This document shows, piece by piece, positions 27,181 to 36,673 of a stretch of DNA of 64,000 nucleotides (position 1 is its first letter; each line of letters begins with the position of its first letter). The stretch covers positions 1 through 64,000 of the forward strand of contig CAYJLG010000006.1 in NCBI GenBank assembly GCA_964371035.1, written 5' to 3'. The notes under the pieces were generated by a model. The model saw only the letters and a list, made by a program, of their open reading frames with translations, did no database searches and had not been told where the DNA came from. A program made the position numbers and the translations under genes. Source of the DNA: UBA1535 sp964371035. GTDB lineage: Bacteria > Bacillota > Clostridia > Tissierellales > Sedimentibacteraceae.

Positions 27181-28290
27181 CTAGCTGTTAAACTGAGATA
27201 AAGTGACTTCATCTTTATATTTTTCACATATAGTTTCAAAATTTTTAGTTTTATCGCCTTTTACATATATGTCAAAAAATGTCTTTGTAAAATCTTTTTT
27301 AATCTCATTCATCAATTTGCCCTCTATAATATCTGTGCCTTTATACATTTCTTTTATTTCTTCTTCATTTATGACGCACATGTCAGACATAAATTCATTT
27401 TGAGTTCTCTTAAAGATGAGGCTTGAAATATTTTTATTTTCAGTTCCGTAATTCGCTTCATAATGCTTTTGAATTTTGCCGAAAACAAGAGCATTTGACG
27501 GAAGAATCTCATCTAAAAACTTTCCTCCGAACACCCAACCTTCATAATTTATAGAAGCTTTTATCCTAACATCGTAGTATGCTGCATTAAGTGAAGACGA
27601 GCCACCTAGAGAATTTCCGAAAGCCCCAAATCCTGATGTATTCATCTTTTCATTTAAAATGTTCCCTTTATCTTCGTTTAATTCTATGGCAACATCTATC
27701 ATTTTTGAAATATCAGCCGACCAATCATCAGTCTTTGCGGCAGCTATTTTGCATTGTCTTATGTATTTAATCATCCCACCTAAAGACCAGTTATACGCAA
27801 AATTTGGATCTTTACCGTCATATTCTTCTGCTTCTATAAAATATTTTACTATCTCTTGATTAAACGGTGCTGTCTGTTCCGAGTTTCTCAATATATCTTC
27901 GCTACAAGTTTTAGTTATAACGCTCTCTCCACCTCTTGCTACTGCAAATACTATATATCCACTCTTTACTAAATTCTCTATCACAAACAGATTATCCCAC
28001 TGAACATTATTAAATCCGTGTGAATAAACTATGACTTCAAATTTCCCTTCAGCAATCACTGCATCTTTGTATATATCAGTTTTGTAGTCACAATATTTTT
28101 CAAACATCTTTCCAAATGGACTCTTTTCAAGCGCCTTTTTATACTCTTCACATCTATCTTCATCTAAATATTTGCTAGCTTCACCGCTAACTTCTTTTGC
28201 CGGAAAAAAACATCTATATCCTAATACTCTTTTCACTTTATTTCTCAAGTATTCGACATTTCCATCAAAATAACCTATTTTATATTCCAT
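27181..28290 (-). CDS. Alpha/beta hydrolase, PAF-acetylhydrolase-like (paralogue 2, degenerate triad)
   Basis: Clearly homologous to paralogue 1 (GYRCFFPAK, VIVYSHGFNNVQW, FAVARGGE, YNWSLGGMIKYIRQCKIA vs. YLNRCEIA, GAFGNSLGGSSS, ASINYEGW). The nucleophile Ser in GNSLGGSS remains, but the catalytic Asp of NLDGW is replaced by Glu in NYEGW and the His of SDHN by Met in SDMCV. Activity is therefore doubtful, or another residue compensates. It lies between oligoendopeptidase F and tldD, separated by 6 and 23 bases. The two paralogues in one operon suggest a duplication followed by divergence. Confidence 0.75.
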   Translation of the reverse strand: MEYKIGYFDGNVEYLRNKVKRVLGYRCFFPAKEVSGEASKYLDEDRCEEYKKALEKSPFGKMFEKYCDYKTDIYKDAVIAEGKFEVIVYSHGFNNVQWDNLFVIENLVKSGYIVFAVARGGESVITKTCSEDILRNSEQTAPFNQEIVKYFIEAEEYDGKDPNFAYNWSLGGMIKYIRQCKIAAAKTDDWSADISKMIDVAIELNEDKGNILNEKMNTSGFGAFGNSLGGSSSLNAAYYDVRIKASINYEGWVFGGKFLDEILPSNALVFGKIQKHYEANYGTENKNISSLIFKRTQNEFMSDMCVINEEEIKEMYKGTDIIEGKLMNEIKKDFTKTFFDIYVKGDKTKNFETICEKYKDEVTLSQFNS

Positions 28291-28295
28291 AAAAC

Positions 28296-30092
28296 TTATA
28301 TCTCCTCGCTCAAAATTTTTTCAAATTCATCTACCAATCTATCAAACTCGCTTATTGCGTCTTCTATCGGTTTAGCACTTGTCATATCTACACCTGCTTT
28401 TTTTAGTAGCTCTATAGGATTATCAATACATCCGCTCTTAAGTAGATCCATAAAATCCTCTATTGCACCTTTGTCTCCTGATTTTAATCTTTTAGATAAA
28501 GCTATCGCAGCTGCAAGTCCTGTAGCATACTTATATGTGTAGAAGTTTAGATAAAAATGAGGATATCTTGACCAATCAGCCACTATAAAATCATCGATTA
28601 TCATGCTTTCTCCATAGTATTTCTCATGTATATCTCTATTGATTTGATTAAATACAGAAGCATTGAGATTTACAGATTTTTCAGATTCTTCATGTATAGT
28701 CAAATCAAATTCGGCAAGCATTGTCGTTCTGAAAAACATACCTCTAAACTGTTCAAGCAAATGATTTAAATATTGCAATTTTTCATCTCGATCTTTTGAC
28801 TGTTCAAGCAAATGATTCACAAATATCCAATCTGCCATCAACGAAATCACTTCAGAAGTAAATATCGTGAACTTCGAGTCAACATAAGGCTTAGTTTTAT
28901 TAGAAAAATAATAGTGCATCGCATGTCCCATCTCATGTACAAGAGTAGATGCTCCTGCCGCAGTATAATTATAACTCACACAAATATAAGGATGTGAATT
29001 ATAAGTCGCACACGAGTACGGCGATGGATTTTTGCCTTCACAAGCTTCTAAGTCTATCCAACCTTCTTCATATCCTTTTCTAAAAGCTTCCATATACTCT
29101 TCACCCAAAAACTCAAAGGCTTCAAGCGAGTATTTCTTTACATCTTCATAGCTTATACTTACGGCTTCTCCATCTATTATAGGAACTTGAACATCATACA
29201 TGTATTGTTCATCATAGCCCAATAATTTCTTTCTCAAACTCATAAATCTATGAAGTGAGGCGACTTTTTTATTAGCTGTTTCTATCAGATTTCTATATAC
29301 CACAGAATCTATATTTTCTGACTGTGTTGCAGCATTTAAAGCCGAATCGTAATTTCTTAACTTGGCTATAATCTTATCATATTCTATCTTTGAAGATAAA
29401 GTTGAAGAAAGGGCATTTATGTTTTTCATAAAACAACCATAATACTTTTCATGAGCTTGCTTTCTTAAATCTCTGTTTTTATCATTAAGTAGTTTTGCAA
29501 AACTGCCATTTGTCAAAATAATCTCTTCGCCAGAATCTGTAATTACATTTGGAAATTTCATATCTAAAAAACATATTCCCGAAAAAATTTTCTCAGGTGT
29601 TTTAGCAAAATTTTCTAAATTCGCAACATATTTTTCTTCATTTTCATCTAAAACATGAGGCTTTTTTAAAAGTAAATCTTTGATATATCTTTTGTATAAC
29701 CCTAAAGCTTCATTGCCTTCAAAAAATATTTTTAATGCTTCATCATCAATCTGTAAAATCTCGCTATCTATAAAAGATGTTTCCATGTTGAATGACATAA
29801 GCATTTTATTAGAATCTTCGGACATATCTTGATACTTCTTCACTCTCAAATCTTCATCTTTTTTTAAATATGCATAAAATATCACATCATCCAAATTTCT
29901 CAGGATCTCAAATTTCAAGTTTAAAGTGTTGAGCAAATTTTCTGAACTTGATGTAACTTTACCTTTATAGCATACCAATTTTTTTATATCAGAAGATATA
30001 TCATCAAATGATTTTTTCCAATCATCATCACTTTTAAAAATATCTGTAAGCTTCCATTTTAAATTTTCATCTATTTCATTTCTGTTTTTCAT
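28296..30092 (-). CDS. pepF: Oligoendopeptidase F (M3B)
   Basis: A 598-residue zinc endopeptidase. The family motifs are present: AAGASTLVHEMGHAMHYYF (HExxH), the third ligand in IFTSEVISLMADW (Glu), and the C-terminal FYTYKYATGLAAAIALSKRL segment (key part YKYATGLAAA). It cleaves oligopeptides of 7-17 residues in the cytoplasm. It is eight bases after the aspartoacylase-like gene. Its length matches the family, and no damage is seen. Confidence 0.93.
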   Translation of the reverse strand: MKNRNEIDENLKWKLTDIFKSDDDWKKSFDDISSDIKKLVCYKGKVTSSSENLLNTLNLKFEILRNLDDVIFYAYLKKDEDLRVKKYQDMSEDSNKMLMSFNMETSFIDSEILQIDDEALKIFFEGNEALGLYKRYIKDLLLKKPHVLDENEEKYVANLENFAKTPEKIFSGICFLDMKFPNVITDSGEEIILTNGSFAKLLNDKNRDLRKQAHEKYYGCFMKNINALSSTLSSKIEYDKIIAKLRNYDSALNAATQSENIDSVVYRNLIETANKKVASLHRFMSLRKKLLGYDEQYMYDVQVPIIDGEAVSISYEDVKKYSLEAFEFLGEEYMEAFRKGYEEGWIDLEACEGKNPSPYSCATYNSHPYICVSYNYTAAGASTLVHEMGHAMHYYFSNKTKPYVDSKFTIFTSEVISLMADWIFVNHLLEQSKDRDEKLQYLNHLLEQFRGMFFRTTMLAEFDLTIHEESEKSVNLNASVFNQINRDIHEKYYGESMIIDDFIVADWSRYPHFYLNFYTYKYATGLAAAIALSKRLKSGDKGAIEDFMDLLKSGCIDNPIELLKKAGVDMTSAKPIEDAISEFDRLVDEFEKILSEEI

Positions 30093-30099
30093 GCTATAC

Positions 30100-30996
30100 C
30101 TACCTATCTAATTCATACAAAGAGTCGCCTTTATTTATCGCAAACGAAGTTATAACACAAAGTACGAGCGCCTCTTCTGTTGCATAAAATTCTTCCTTTA
30201 TATTACCGAAAAAATCTGTAATAGTGCCGATTAACTGTTCTTTTTTTACCATTTCACCAGGAATCACCTCAGGACTCCAACAGCCTGAACAATTTGCATA
30301 AAAAATATTTAATTTTTTGAATTCTATTGTTTCGATTTTGTGCGCTTCTCCCTCATACATGCCTAATACTTTGAGAAGATTTATTACTCCATCACAGTAA
30401 TTTTTTACTTGTGCTCTATCGACAATCCCATCTCCACCTACAAAAGATATAACTGAAGGTATCCCGAGCTCTCCAGCTCTACCTATAGCAGTTTGAGGAA
30501 AATCCACACCACTTATTAACTCTATACCTAATGCAGAAGCTCCTTTTTTAGCAATTTTCATCACTTCTTCATCGCAGTTTTTCGCATACATGCAAAACGG
30601 AATTAATTCTTCATGCAAATCGCCTCCATGCAAGTCTAAAAGAAAATCTGCCCTTGAAAACAGCTCTTTTTCTATTGTGAATCCTATCTTATCTGTAAGA
30701 GTTCCATCTTTGTCTCCAGGAAATGCTCTATTACAATTCTTATCATCTATAGGGTTTACATGTTGCACTTTTGCATAAAAACCATGTATATTTATGGGAT
30801 TAGCTATTATCACTCTTCCTTTAAGCTTAGTCGGATTTATAAGTTTACTTAAATTGATAGCTGTCTCAACCCCGACATATTCGCCTGCATGTATGCCTCC
30901 CAAAATTACGACTGTAAAATCACCCTCAAAGCCTAATATTTCAGTAATAGGGATCTCACAATCTGAATTAACAACTTTCAAAAAACCTTGTTTCAT
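30100..30996 (-). CDS. Succinylglutamate desuccinylase/aspartoacylase-family amidohydrolase (M14)
   Basis: A cytoplasmic zinc hydrolase of the AstE/ASPA family. The zinc site GGIHAGEYVG (HxxE), NRAFPGDKDG (substrate binding) and DLHGGDLHEE (third His region) are present. I chose the ATG at 30996, after GAGGAG on the mRNA, because it lies just downstream of the stop of the preceding gene (31007); an earlier start (31044) would overlap that gene by 38 bases. It could release N-acyl groups from peptides or amino acids. The C-terminal half has a barrel-like segment of unknown role. Confidence 0.82.
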   Translation of the reverse strand: MKQGFLKVVNSDCEIPITEILGFEGDFTVVILGGIHAGEYVGVETAINLSKLINPTKLKGRVIIANPINIHGFYAKVQHVNPIDDKNCNRAFPGDKDGTLTDKIGFTIEKELFSRADFLLDLHGGDLHEELIPFCMYAKNCDEEVMKIAKKGASALGIELISGVDFPQTAIGRAGELGIPSVISFVGGDGIVDRAQVKNYCDGVINLLKVLGMYEGEAHKIETIEFKKLNIFYANCSGCWSPEVIPGEMVKKEQLIGTITDFFGNIKEEFYATEEALVLCVITSFAINKGDSLYELDR

Positions 30997-31006
30997 TTCT
31001 CCTCTT

Positions 31007-32713
31007 TTAGCATTCAGCATGTTTCTTTGCCTCTCTTTCGACATATCTCTCTAATATAGGCAATGGTACATTTCCTACTTCTAAAACTAATGAATGAAAT
31101 TTTTTAATATCGAACTTTTCTTTCGTTATAGATTGATACATGTCTCTTAGCTCAAAAAATTTTAGTTTTCCATATTTATAAGGTAAACATTGACCTGGTA
31201 TACATGCTGAGTATCTCACTGATTCAGACATAACCATGGCTTCATTAGCATAAGTTTCTTCTCTTATGATTTTTCTTGCCTTTTCTATGCTATATCCAAG
31301 TTCATTCATGCCTGTATCAGCGATAAGCCTAATACATAAAAATTTATCGCCTTCAATCATTCCATAATAGTCTAAATCATCATACAGTCCTACTTCTCCC
31401 ATCAACATCGCACTATATTCGGCCCAGCCATCTCCATACCCTGTATTACCAAATCTTCTAAATAGACTATGTATATCTTCGCTTTCTCTTACTATACTTT
31501 CTTGGAAATGATGCCCAGGTTGTAGCTCATGAGCTATAAGTGAAGATGCAACTATTTGATTTTTGCTTCCATCTACTCCATATCCACTAAATCTGTATAC
31601 GCCTATATCTTTGCCTTCATCATCTGCCTCTATACCGAAATATCCAAAAGTCATCGTTTTTTCATGCATAGGATCTAATCTTTTAGCACAGCATGGTGTT
31701 GAAGGTATCTTTTCAAAGTAATCGCCTAGTATATTTTCGACTTTCTTATTAAAGCTATTCATCAATATATCTAAAGCTTCAGGAGATTTTGGATAAACTT
31801 TTTCGTTAGATTTAAGATCCTCTAAAAAGCTGTCATTTGTTCCTTCAAAGCCAAATTTTTTCCTTATTTTTTCTTGTTCATCATTATTTAATTTAAGATA
31901 TTTCCAGCCTATATCATTGAGTTCTTCAGAACTCAAATCATATCCTATATGAAATTCTCTCATGTAGTCATAATATTCTTTGCCATTCGGGTACTGAGCA
32001 TATCCGGGATTTTTCGGTGCATTTTCTCTATATGTATCTTTTGAAAGCTCCGCCATAATTTCTTTTATATTATTTGAGGCTTCTTTTAAATACTCCATGA
32101 CTGTCTCTTTTTGAATTTCAGAAGCGATGCTGTCTTCTTTATAAAGACTCAAAGGATGCGTTTTAACATCAAACTCTTCATAAGTTTTCAAAAAAACTAT
32201 GCAGCTGTCTATAGCGAACTCAAATATATAGATATTTCTTTTTATTTGTTCAAAGAACTTCACTTTCATATCATTTGTAAATCTCAAATAATCTTTTGCG
32301 AGTTTGATTCTTGATTCAACTCCTACTTCAGTGCTTATATCATGCTTTGATAAATATTGCCACATAAAAAACAGTGGGCTGTTATATGGTGTAATCTCAA
32401 ACATTATCCAATAAAAATCTTCCATCAAAGGACTTATCGGAAACATTAAATATTTGATAAAATACTCTATCTGCTCTAATGCTAAGACATCGTAACTGTT
32501 CAGATTTTCTTCTTTTAAAATTTCGACCTTTCCTAAAAGCATATTCATAGTAGATTTATTCAACTTTAAAGCCTCTAAACTGTAATCAGGAATCAAATCA
32601 ATATGATTTGACGGATCTCTTTTTTCAAAAGTCTTTATAGGTGGCATTTTACTCAATATATCTTCTATTTCATCTGCCAATTCAACTATTTTTTTATTTT
32701 CTATAACAGGCAT
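31007..32713 (-). CDS. DUF885-family metallopeptidase
   Basis: A ~568-residue protein with the DUF885 signature HELQPGHHFQES (HExxxGHH-type zinc motif) and conserved GDGWAEYSAMLMGEVGLY and ACIPGQCLPYKYGKLKFFELRD segments. These are poorly characterised metallopeptidases; some act on short peptides. GGAGG lies five bases before the ATG at 32713, preferred over the ATG four codons earlier. It is the first peptidase after the Opp importer genes, and its stop is 11 bases before the next gene start. Confidence 0.85.
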   Translation of the reverse strand: MPVIENKKIVELADEIEDILSKMPPIKTFEKRDPSNHIDLIPDYSLEALKLNKSTMNMLLGKVEILKEENLNSYDVLALEQIEYFIKYLMFPISPLMEDFYWIMFEITPYNSPLFFMWQYLSKHDISTEVGVESRIKLAKDYLRFTNDMKVKFFEQIKRNIYIFEFAIDSCIVFLKTYEEFDVKTHPLSLYKEDSIASEIQKETVMEYLKEASNNIKEIMAELSKDTYRENAPKNPGYAQYPNGKEYYDYMREFHIGYDLSSEELNDIGWKYLKLNNDEQEKIRKKFGFEGTNDSFLEDLKSNEKVYPKSPEALDILMNSFNKKVENILGDYFEKIPSTPCCAKRLDPMHEKTMTFGYFGIEADDEGKDIGVYRFSGYGVDGSKNQIVASSLIAHELQPGHHFQESIVRESEDIHSLFRRFGNTGYGDGWAEYSAMLMGEVGLYDDLDYYGMIEGDKFLCIRLIADTGMNELGYSIEKARKIIREETYANEAMVMSESVRYSACIPGQCLPYKYGKLKFFELRDMYQSITKEKFDIKKFHSLVLEVGNVPLPILERYVEREAKKHAEC

Positions 32714-32759
32714 ATTTTCCTCCATAATATAAGTTCCATTTTATAATTTCATCTGATAT

Positions 32760-33716
32760 CTACATGACTTTCTTACATGCTACAAAATGATTTTCAGATA
32801 TTTCATCAAGTGCTACATTCGATTTTGAGCATTTTTCGTCTGCAATAGGACATCTGCTTGCAAATCTACATCCAGGTTTAGGGTTTATTGGACTTGTCAA
32901 TTCACCTTTTATAGATTCAAGCTTGGTTTCTCTGGCACGTCCGCTCGGTATAGGGATTGCACTAAGCAGAGCTTTTGTGTAAGGATGTTTAGGATTTTTG
33001 AACAATTCTTTTGATGTAGCTTTTTCTACACATTGCCCCAGATACATTACAGCTATATCTGTAGAGATATGCTTCACAACACTCAAATCATGAGTTATAA
33101 ACATATATGTTAAATTCATTTTTTCTTGCAAATCCATAAGCAAATTTAAAATTTGTGCTTGTATAGATACATCAAGAGCCGACACAGGTTCATCACATAC
33201 AATAAACTTAGGATTGACAGATAATGCTCTTGCAATTCCTATACGTTGTCTTCTTCCGCCGTCTAATTCATGTGGATATGCATTGTACAATCTTGGTGCA
33301 AGACCTACAGTCTCCATAAGTTCAAGAACCAATTCTTTTCGTTTTTTCTTATCTTTCTCTATCCCATTTACAAGAATAGGCTCTCCTATTATTTGGCCTA
33401 CACTATGTCTTGGATTTATACTCGAATAAGGATCTTGAAAAATTATTTGAAGATCTTTTCTTAATTCCTTTAATTCTTTTGCATTGCATTTTGTTATATC
33501 TTTTCCATCAAATATGACTTCGCCATCAGTAGCTGGCAACAATGAAAGAATAGTTCTTCCGAGTGTTGTTTTTCCGCATCCTGATTCGCCAACTATGCCT
33601 AATGTCTTACCTTTTTCTATAGTAAAATTCACATCATCCACAGCGTGCAATTTAGCAGATTGACCTACATCAAAATATTTTTTGAGGCCCTTAGTTTCTA
33701 TTAAAATCTCTCTCAT
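32760..33716 (-). CDS. oppF: Oligopeptide ABC transporter ATPase, OppF-like
   Basis: A 318-residue ATPase with Walker A GESGCGKTTLG, ABC signature LDGGRRQRIGIARAL (a common OppF form of LSGGQ), Walker B FIVCDEPVSALD, and the C-terminal cysteine-rich oligopeptide-transport domain (PGCRFASRCPIADEKC). Five Opp subunits are encoded together in order A-D-B-C-F. OppF and OppD form the energising dimer on the cytoplasmic side. Confidence 0.93.
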   Translation of the reverse strand: MREILIETKGLKKYFDVGQSAKLHAVDDVNFTIEKGKTLGIVGESGCGKTTLGRTILSLLPATDGEVIFDGKDITKCNAKELKELRKDLQIIFQDPYSSINPRHSVGQIIGEPILVNGIEKDKKKRKELVLELMETVGLAPRLYNAYPHELDGGRRQRIGIARALSVNPKFIVCDEPVSALDVSIQAQILNLLMDLQEKMNLTYMFITHDLSVVKHISTDIAVMYLGQCVEKATSKELFKNPKHPYTKALLSAIPIPSGRARETKLESIKGELTSPINPKPGCRFASRCPIADEKCSKSNVALDEISENHFVACKKVM

Positions 33717-33729
33717 ATCTTCGCCCTCC

Positions 33730-34620
33730 TTAATCCTTCATTCTTGGATCTAACGCTTCCGACAATCCATCCCCCAACAAATTGAAAGATAGAGCTGTTA
33801 AAACTATTGCAAGTCCTGGTACCAATACAACATGTGGGTGAGTTCTCATATGCGTTTGTGCTTCAGATAACATAGCTCCCCACTCAGGTGCAGGAGGCTG
33901 AATACCCATTCCAATAAAACTAAGTCCCGCTGCTGACATTATGAGCCCGGCTATACTCATAGTCGCATTTACTATTATCAACCCTATAGCATTAGGAAGA
34001 ACATGCATTATTATAGTTCTGAATGTCCCCACACCGGTAGCTCTTGCTGCTTCTATATAATCCATTCTGACAACAGATAACACAACAGATCTCACAACTC
34101 TTGAAAATCCTGGAATACTTGATATGCTTATCGCTATCATTAAGCTGTTAAGCCCTGCACCGAAGGCAGAAACTAAAGATAAGGTCAATAGCATCCCTGG
34201 TATACACATTATAGTATCTAATATCCTCATGACGATATAATCAACTTTTCCTCCGAAAAATGCTGTTGCTGCGCCTATTATCCCTCCGCCTACCAATGCT
34301 ATAGAAGTGCATACCACACCAAACATAAGAGAATATCTTGAACCGTGAACTATTCTCGCAAACAAATCTCTACCATAAGCATCCGTGCCAAACCAATGTT
34401 CAATACTTGGTGCTTGCAACCTTTCCAGAGGATATTGAGCTATAACTTCTGTGTCATAGTCAGCTATAAAATCTGCAAATATCGCTACTAATATTATTAT
34501 AACTATAAAAAACAGTCCTATCATTGCAGGTTTATTCTTTTTAAGCCTAAACCAAATATCAGCTATCTGACTTTGTTTTTTATCGGTAACTATATCTTTT
34601 TTTCTATTTTTCGCTTCCAT
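33730..34620 (-). CDS. oppC: Oligopeptide ABC transporter permease, OppC-like
   Basis: A 296-residue integral membrane protein with about six helices. The N-terminal OppC module (FRLKKNKPAMIGLFFIVI) and the EAA loop (YIEAARATGVGTFRTIIMHVLPNA, key part EAARATG) are clear. A GTDAYGRDLFARIVHGSR segment is characteristic of OppC/DppC. It pairs with OppB to form the pore. It is in the middle of the opp gene order. Confidence 0.93.
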   Translation of the reverse strand: MEAKNRKKDIVTDKKQSQIADIWFRLKKNKPAMIGLFFIVIIILVAIFADFIADYDTEVIAQYPLERLQAPSIEHWFGTDAYGRDLFARIVHGSRYSLMFGVVCTSIALVGGGIIGAATAFFGGKVDYIVMRILDTIMCIPGMLLTLSLVSAFGAGLNSLMIAISISSIPGFSRVVRSVVLSVVRMDYIEAARATGVGTFRTIIMHVLPNAIGLIIVNATMSIAGLIMSAAGLSFIGMGIQPPAPEWGAMLSEAQTHMRTHPHVVLVPGLAIVLTALSFNLLGDGLSEALDPRMKD

Positions 34621-34631
34621 ATACTCTCCTC

Positions 34632-35561
34632 CTATCTGCTAAATTGTGCTTTAATTCTTGGATCAAGATATGCATATATCAAATCCACTATTAACATAAT
34701 AATCATAAACAAAGTAGCTAAAAATATTGTTGACCCCATTACTATAGGTATATCTTTCATTCTTATAGCAGTAATTATTACGGTTCCCACGCCAGGAAGT
34801 CCAAATACAAGTTCTGTAATCATAGAACCTCCCAAAAGACCTGCAAAACTCATACCTAGCATAGTTATTACTGGCATCAATGCATTTTTAATCGCATGTT
34901 TCCATATGATTCTTTGTTTAGAAGCACCTTTAGCTTTAGCTGTTCTTATATAATCTTGTCTCATGGTTTCAAGCATCTGATTTCTTGTTATTCTCGCCAT
35001 AAGTGCCGCTGAAGGTAGTGCCATGGTTACAACAGGCAAAATATAATGATCAATTCCCCCTATACCGCTACTTGGAAGTATTTTCAAAATAGAGCTAAAT
35101 AATAATATAAGCATAAGACTTAGCCAAAATCCAGGTACAGAAGCTATTATTAAAGAACTTACAGTCAAGCTTATATCAAGTTTTGAATATTGACGGACAG
35201 CTGATAAAATACCTAATGGGATACCTATTATAGCACATACTGCTATCGCACTTATTGCAAGTGTCAAAGTTACCGGGAAAACAGGTAATATTTCGTTAAA
35301 CACTGGATCTCCCGTTCTGTAGCTATATCCAAAATCAAATTGAATCGCATTTATTACATAATTAAAATATCTTTGAAAAAATGGATCATCAAGTCCCAAT
35401 TCCTCTCTTAATTGTTCAACCGCTTCTGGCGGAGCATCCTTTCCTAAGATTATTTCTGCAGGATCTCCTGGGGTTATATTCAGAATAAAAAATACTATCA
35501 GTATTATAAGCAAAATCATAGGAATTATTGCTATTAATCGTTTAAAAACATATTTATGCAT
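34632..35561 (-). CDS. oppB: Oligopeptide ABC transporter permease, OppB-like
   Basis: A 309-residue permease with six helices and the OppB N-terminus (VFKRLIAIIPMILLIILIVFFIL). The GDPAEIILG and EAA-type segment (DYIRTAKAKGASKQRIIWKH) are typical. It is separated by 12 and 19 bases from oppC and oppD and co-transcribed with them. Confidence 0.93.
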   Translation of the reverse strand: MHKYVFKRLIAIIPMILLIILIVFFILNITPGDPAEIILGKDAPPEAVEQLREELGLDDPFFQRYFNYVINAIQFDFGYSYRTGDPVFNEILPVFPVTLTLAISAIAVCAIIGIPLGILSAVRQYSKLDISLTVSSLIIASVPGFWLSLMLILLFSSILKILPSSGIGGIDHYILPVVTMALPSAALMARITRNQMLETMRQDYIRTAKAKGASKQRIIWKHAIKNALMPVITMLGMSFAGLLGGSMITELVFGLPGVGTVIITAIRMKDIPIVMGSTIFLATLFMIIMLIVDLIYAYLDPRIKAQFSR

Positions 35562-35579
35562 TCTGCATACCTCCTTAAC

Positions 35580-36560
35580 TTATTTGTACAAATGACATTT
35601 GATCATATGTGTTTCGTTTACAGAATTATTATCTGGATTTTCAGTTTTGCAAATATCCATGCATCTATCGCATCTTGGATGAAACTTACATCCTGTAGGT
35701 AAATTTGTCGGATCAGGCATTAACCCATCTATAGGTTTAAGTCTATCACTTTCATCTTCAATATTTGGAATACTCCCAAACAAACCTTTTGTATATGGAT
35801 GTCTGTCAGTATCTTGTAAGAAAAAGTCTTCAAAAGTCCCATATTCAATTATTTCTCCAGCGTACAAGACAGCTACTTTATCGCAAGTTTTAGCTACTAT
35901 CCCTAAGTCATGAGTTATCATAACCATAGACATATCAAGCTTTTGTTTTAGTTCTTCCATCATAGCCAGCACTTGTGCCTGAATGGTTACATCTAGGGCT
36001 GTTGTAGGTTCATCAGCTATTAAAAATTCAGGGCTGCATGCGAGTGCGATAGCTATTACAGCTCTTTGCTTCATTCCACCACTAAATTCATGCGGATATT
36101 GTTTTTTTCTATCTGGGCTAATACCAACCAAACTTAATATTTCATCAACTCTTTTTCCTAATTCTTCTTTTGATTTTTGCTCATCATTGTGCAAATACAA
36201 AGCTTCCTCAATTTGATCTCCTATAGAAATTACTGGATTTAAACTTGTCATAGGGTCTTGAAATATCATAGATATTCTTGCGCCTCTAACTACCTGCATT
36301 TCTTTTTCACTAAGCTCTAAAAGATTAATACCATCAAACTCGATACTCCCATTCAATATTTTTCCCGTCCTATCTGGAAGTAATCTAAGTATGCTCAATG
36401 CTGTAGTAGATTTTCCTGCTCCCGTTTCACCAACCAAGCCTAACGTTTCTTTTCTTTTTAGCTCAAAACTTATATTGTTTACAGCTTGTACAGTCTCTTT
36501 ACCACTAGTATAAATAACTTCTAAATCTTTCACTTTTAAAAGTACATCATTTTTATTCAT
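35580..36560 (-). CDS. oppD: Oligopeptide ABC transporter ATPase, OppD-like
   Basis: A 326-residue ATPase: Walker A LVGETGAGKSTTAL, signature FSGGMKQRAVIA, Walker B FLIADEPTTALD, and the C-terminal cysteine cluster (GCKFHPRCDRCMDIC) seen in OppD/DppD proteins. Partner of OppF. It is separated from the gene for the binding protein by a 114-base gap with a hairpin. Confidence 0.93.
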   Translation of the reverse strand: MNKNDVLLKVKDLEVIYTSGKETVQAVNNISFELKRKETLGLVGETGAGKSTTALSILRLLPDRTGKILNGSIEFDGINLLELSEKEMQVVRGARISMIFQDPMTSLNPVISIGDQIEEALYLHNDEQKSKEELGKRVDEILSLVGISPDRKKQYPHEFSGGMKQRAVIAIALACSPEFLIADEPTTALDVTIQAQVLAMMEELKQKLDMSMVMITHDLGIVAKTCDKVAVLYAGEIIEYGTFEDFFLQDTDRHPYTKGLFGSIPNIEDESDRLKPIDGLMPDPTNLPTGCKFHPRCDRCMDICKTENPDNNSVNETHMIKCHLYK

Positions 36561-36610
36561 AGCAATCTATTCCTTTCTTTTAACTTCGTGCAATGTCGTA
36601 TTTATATGAA

Positions 36611-36647
36611 AAGGCTGTGACAGAAAATTTTAGTTCTACACAGCCTT
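36611..36647 (-). terminator. Attenuator-like hairpin between binding protein and oppD
   Basis: The minus-strand stem AAGGCTGTG/CACAGCCTT (36639-36647 with 36611-36619) encloses a 19-base loop and is followed by only four Ts. It probably lets most transcripts stop or be stabilised after the binding-protein gene, with less reading into the transporter and peptidase genes. This matches the common excess of binding protein. Confidence 0.5.
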
Positions 36648-36673
36648 ACATTTTTAAATTCCTAATATATTAA

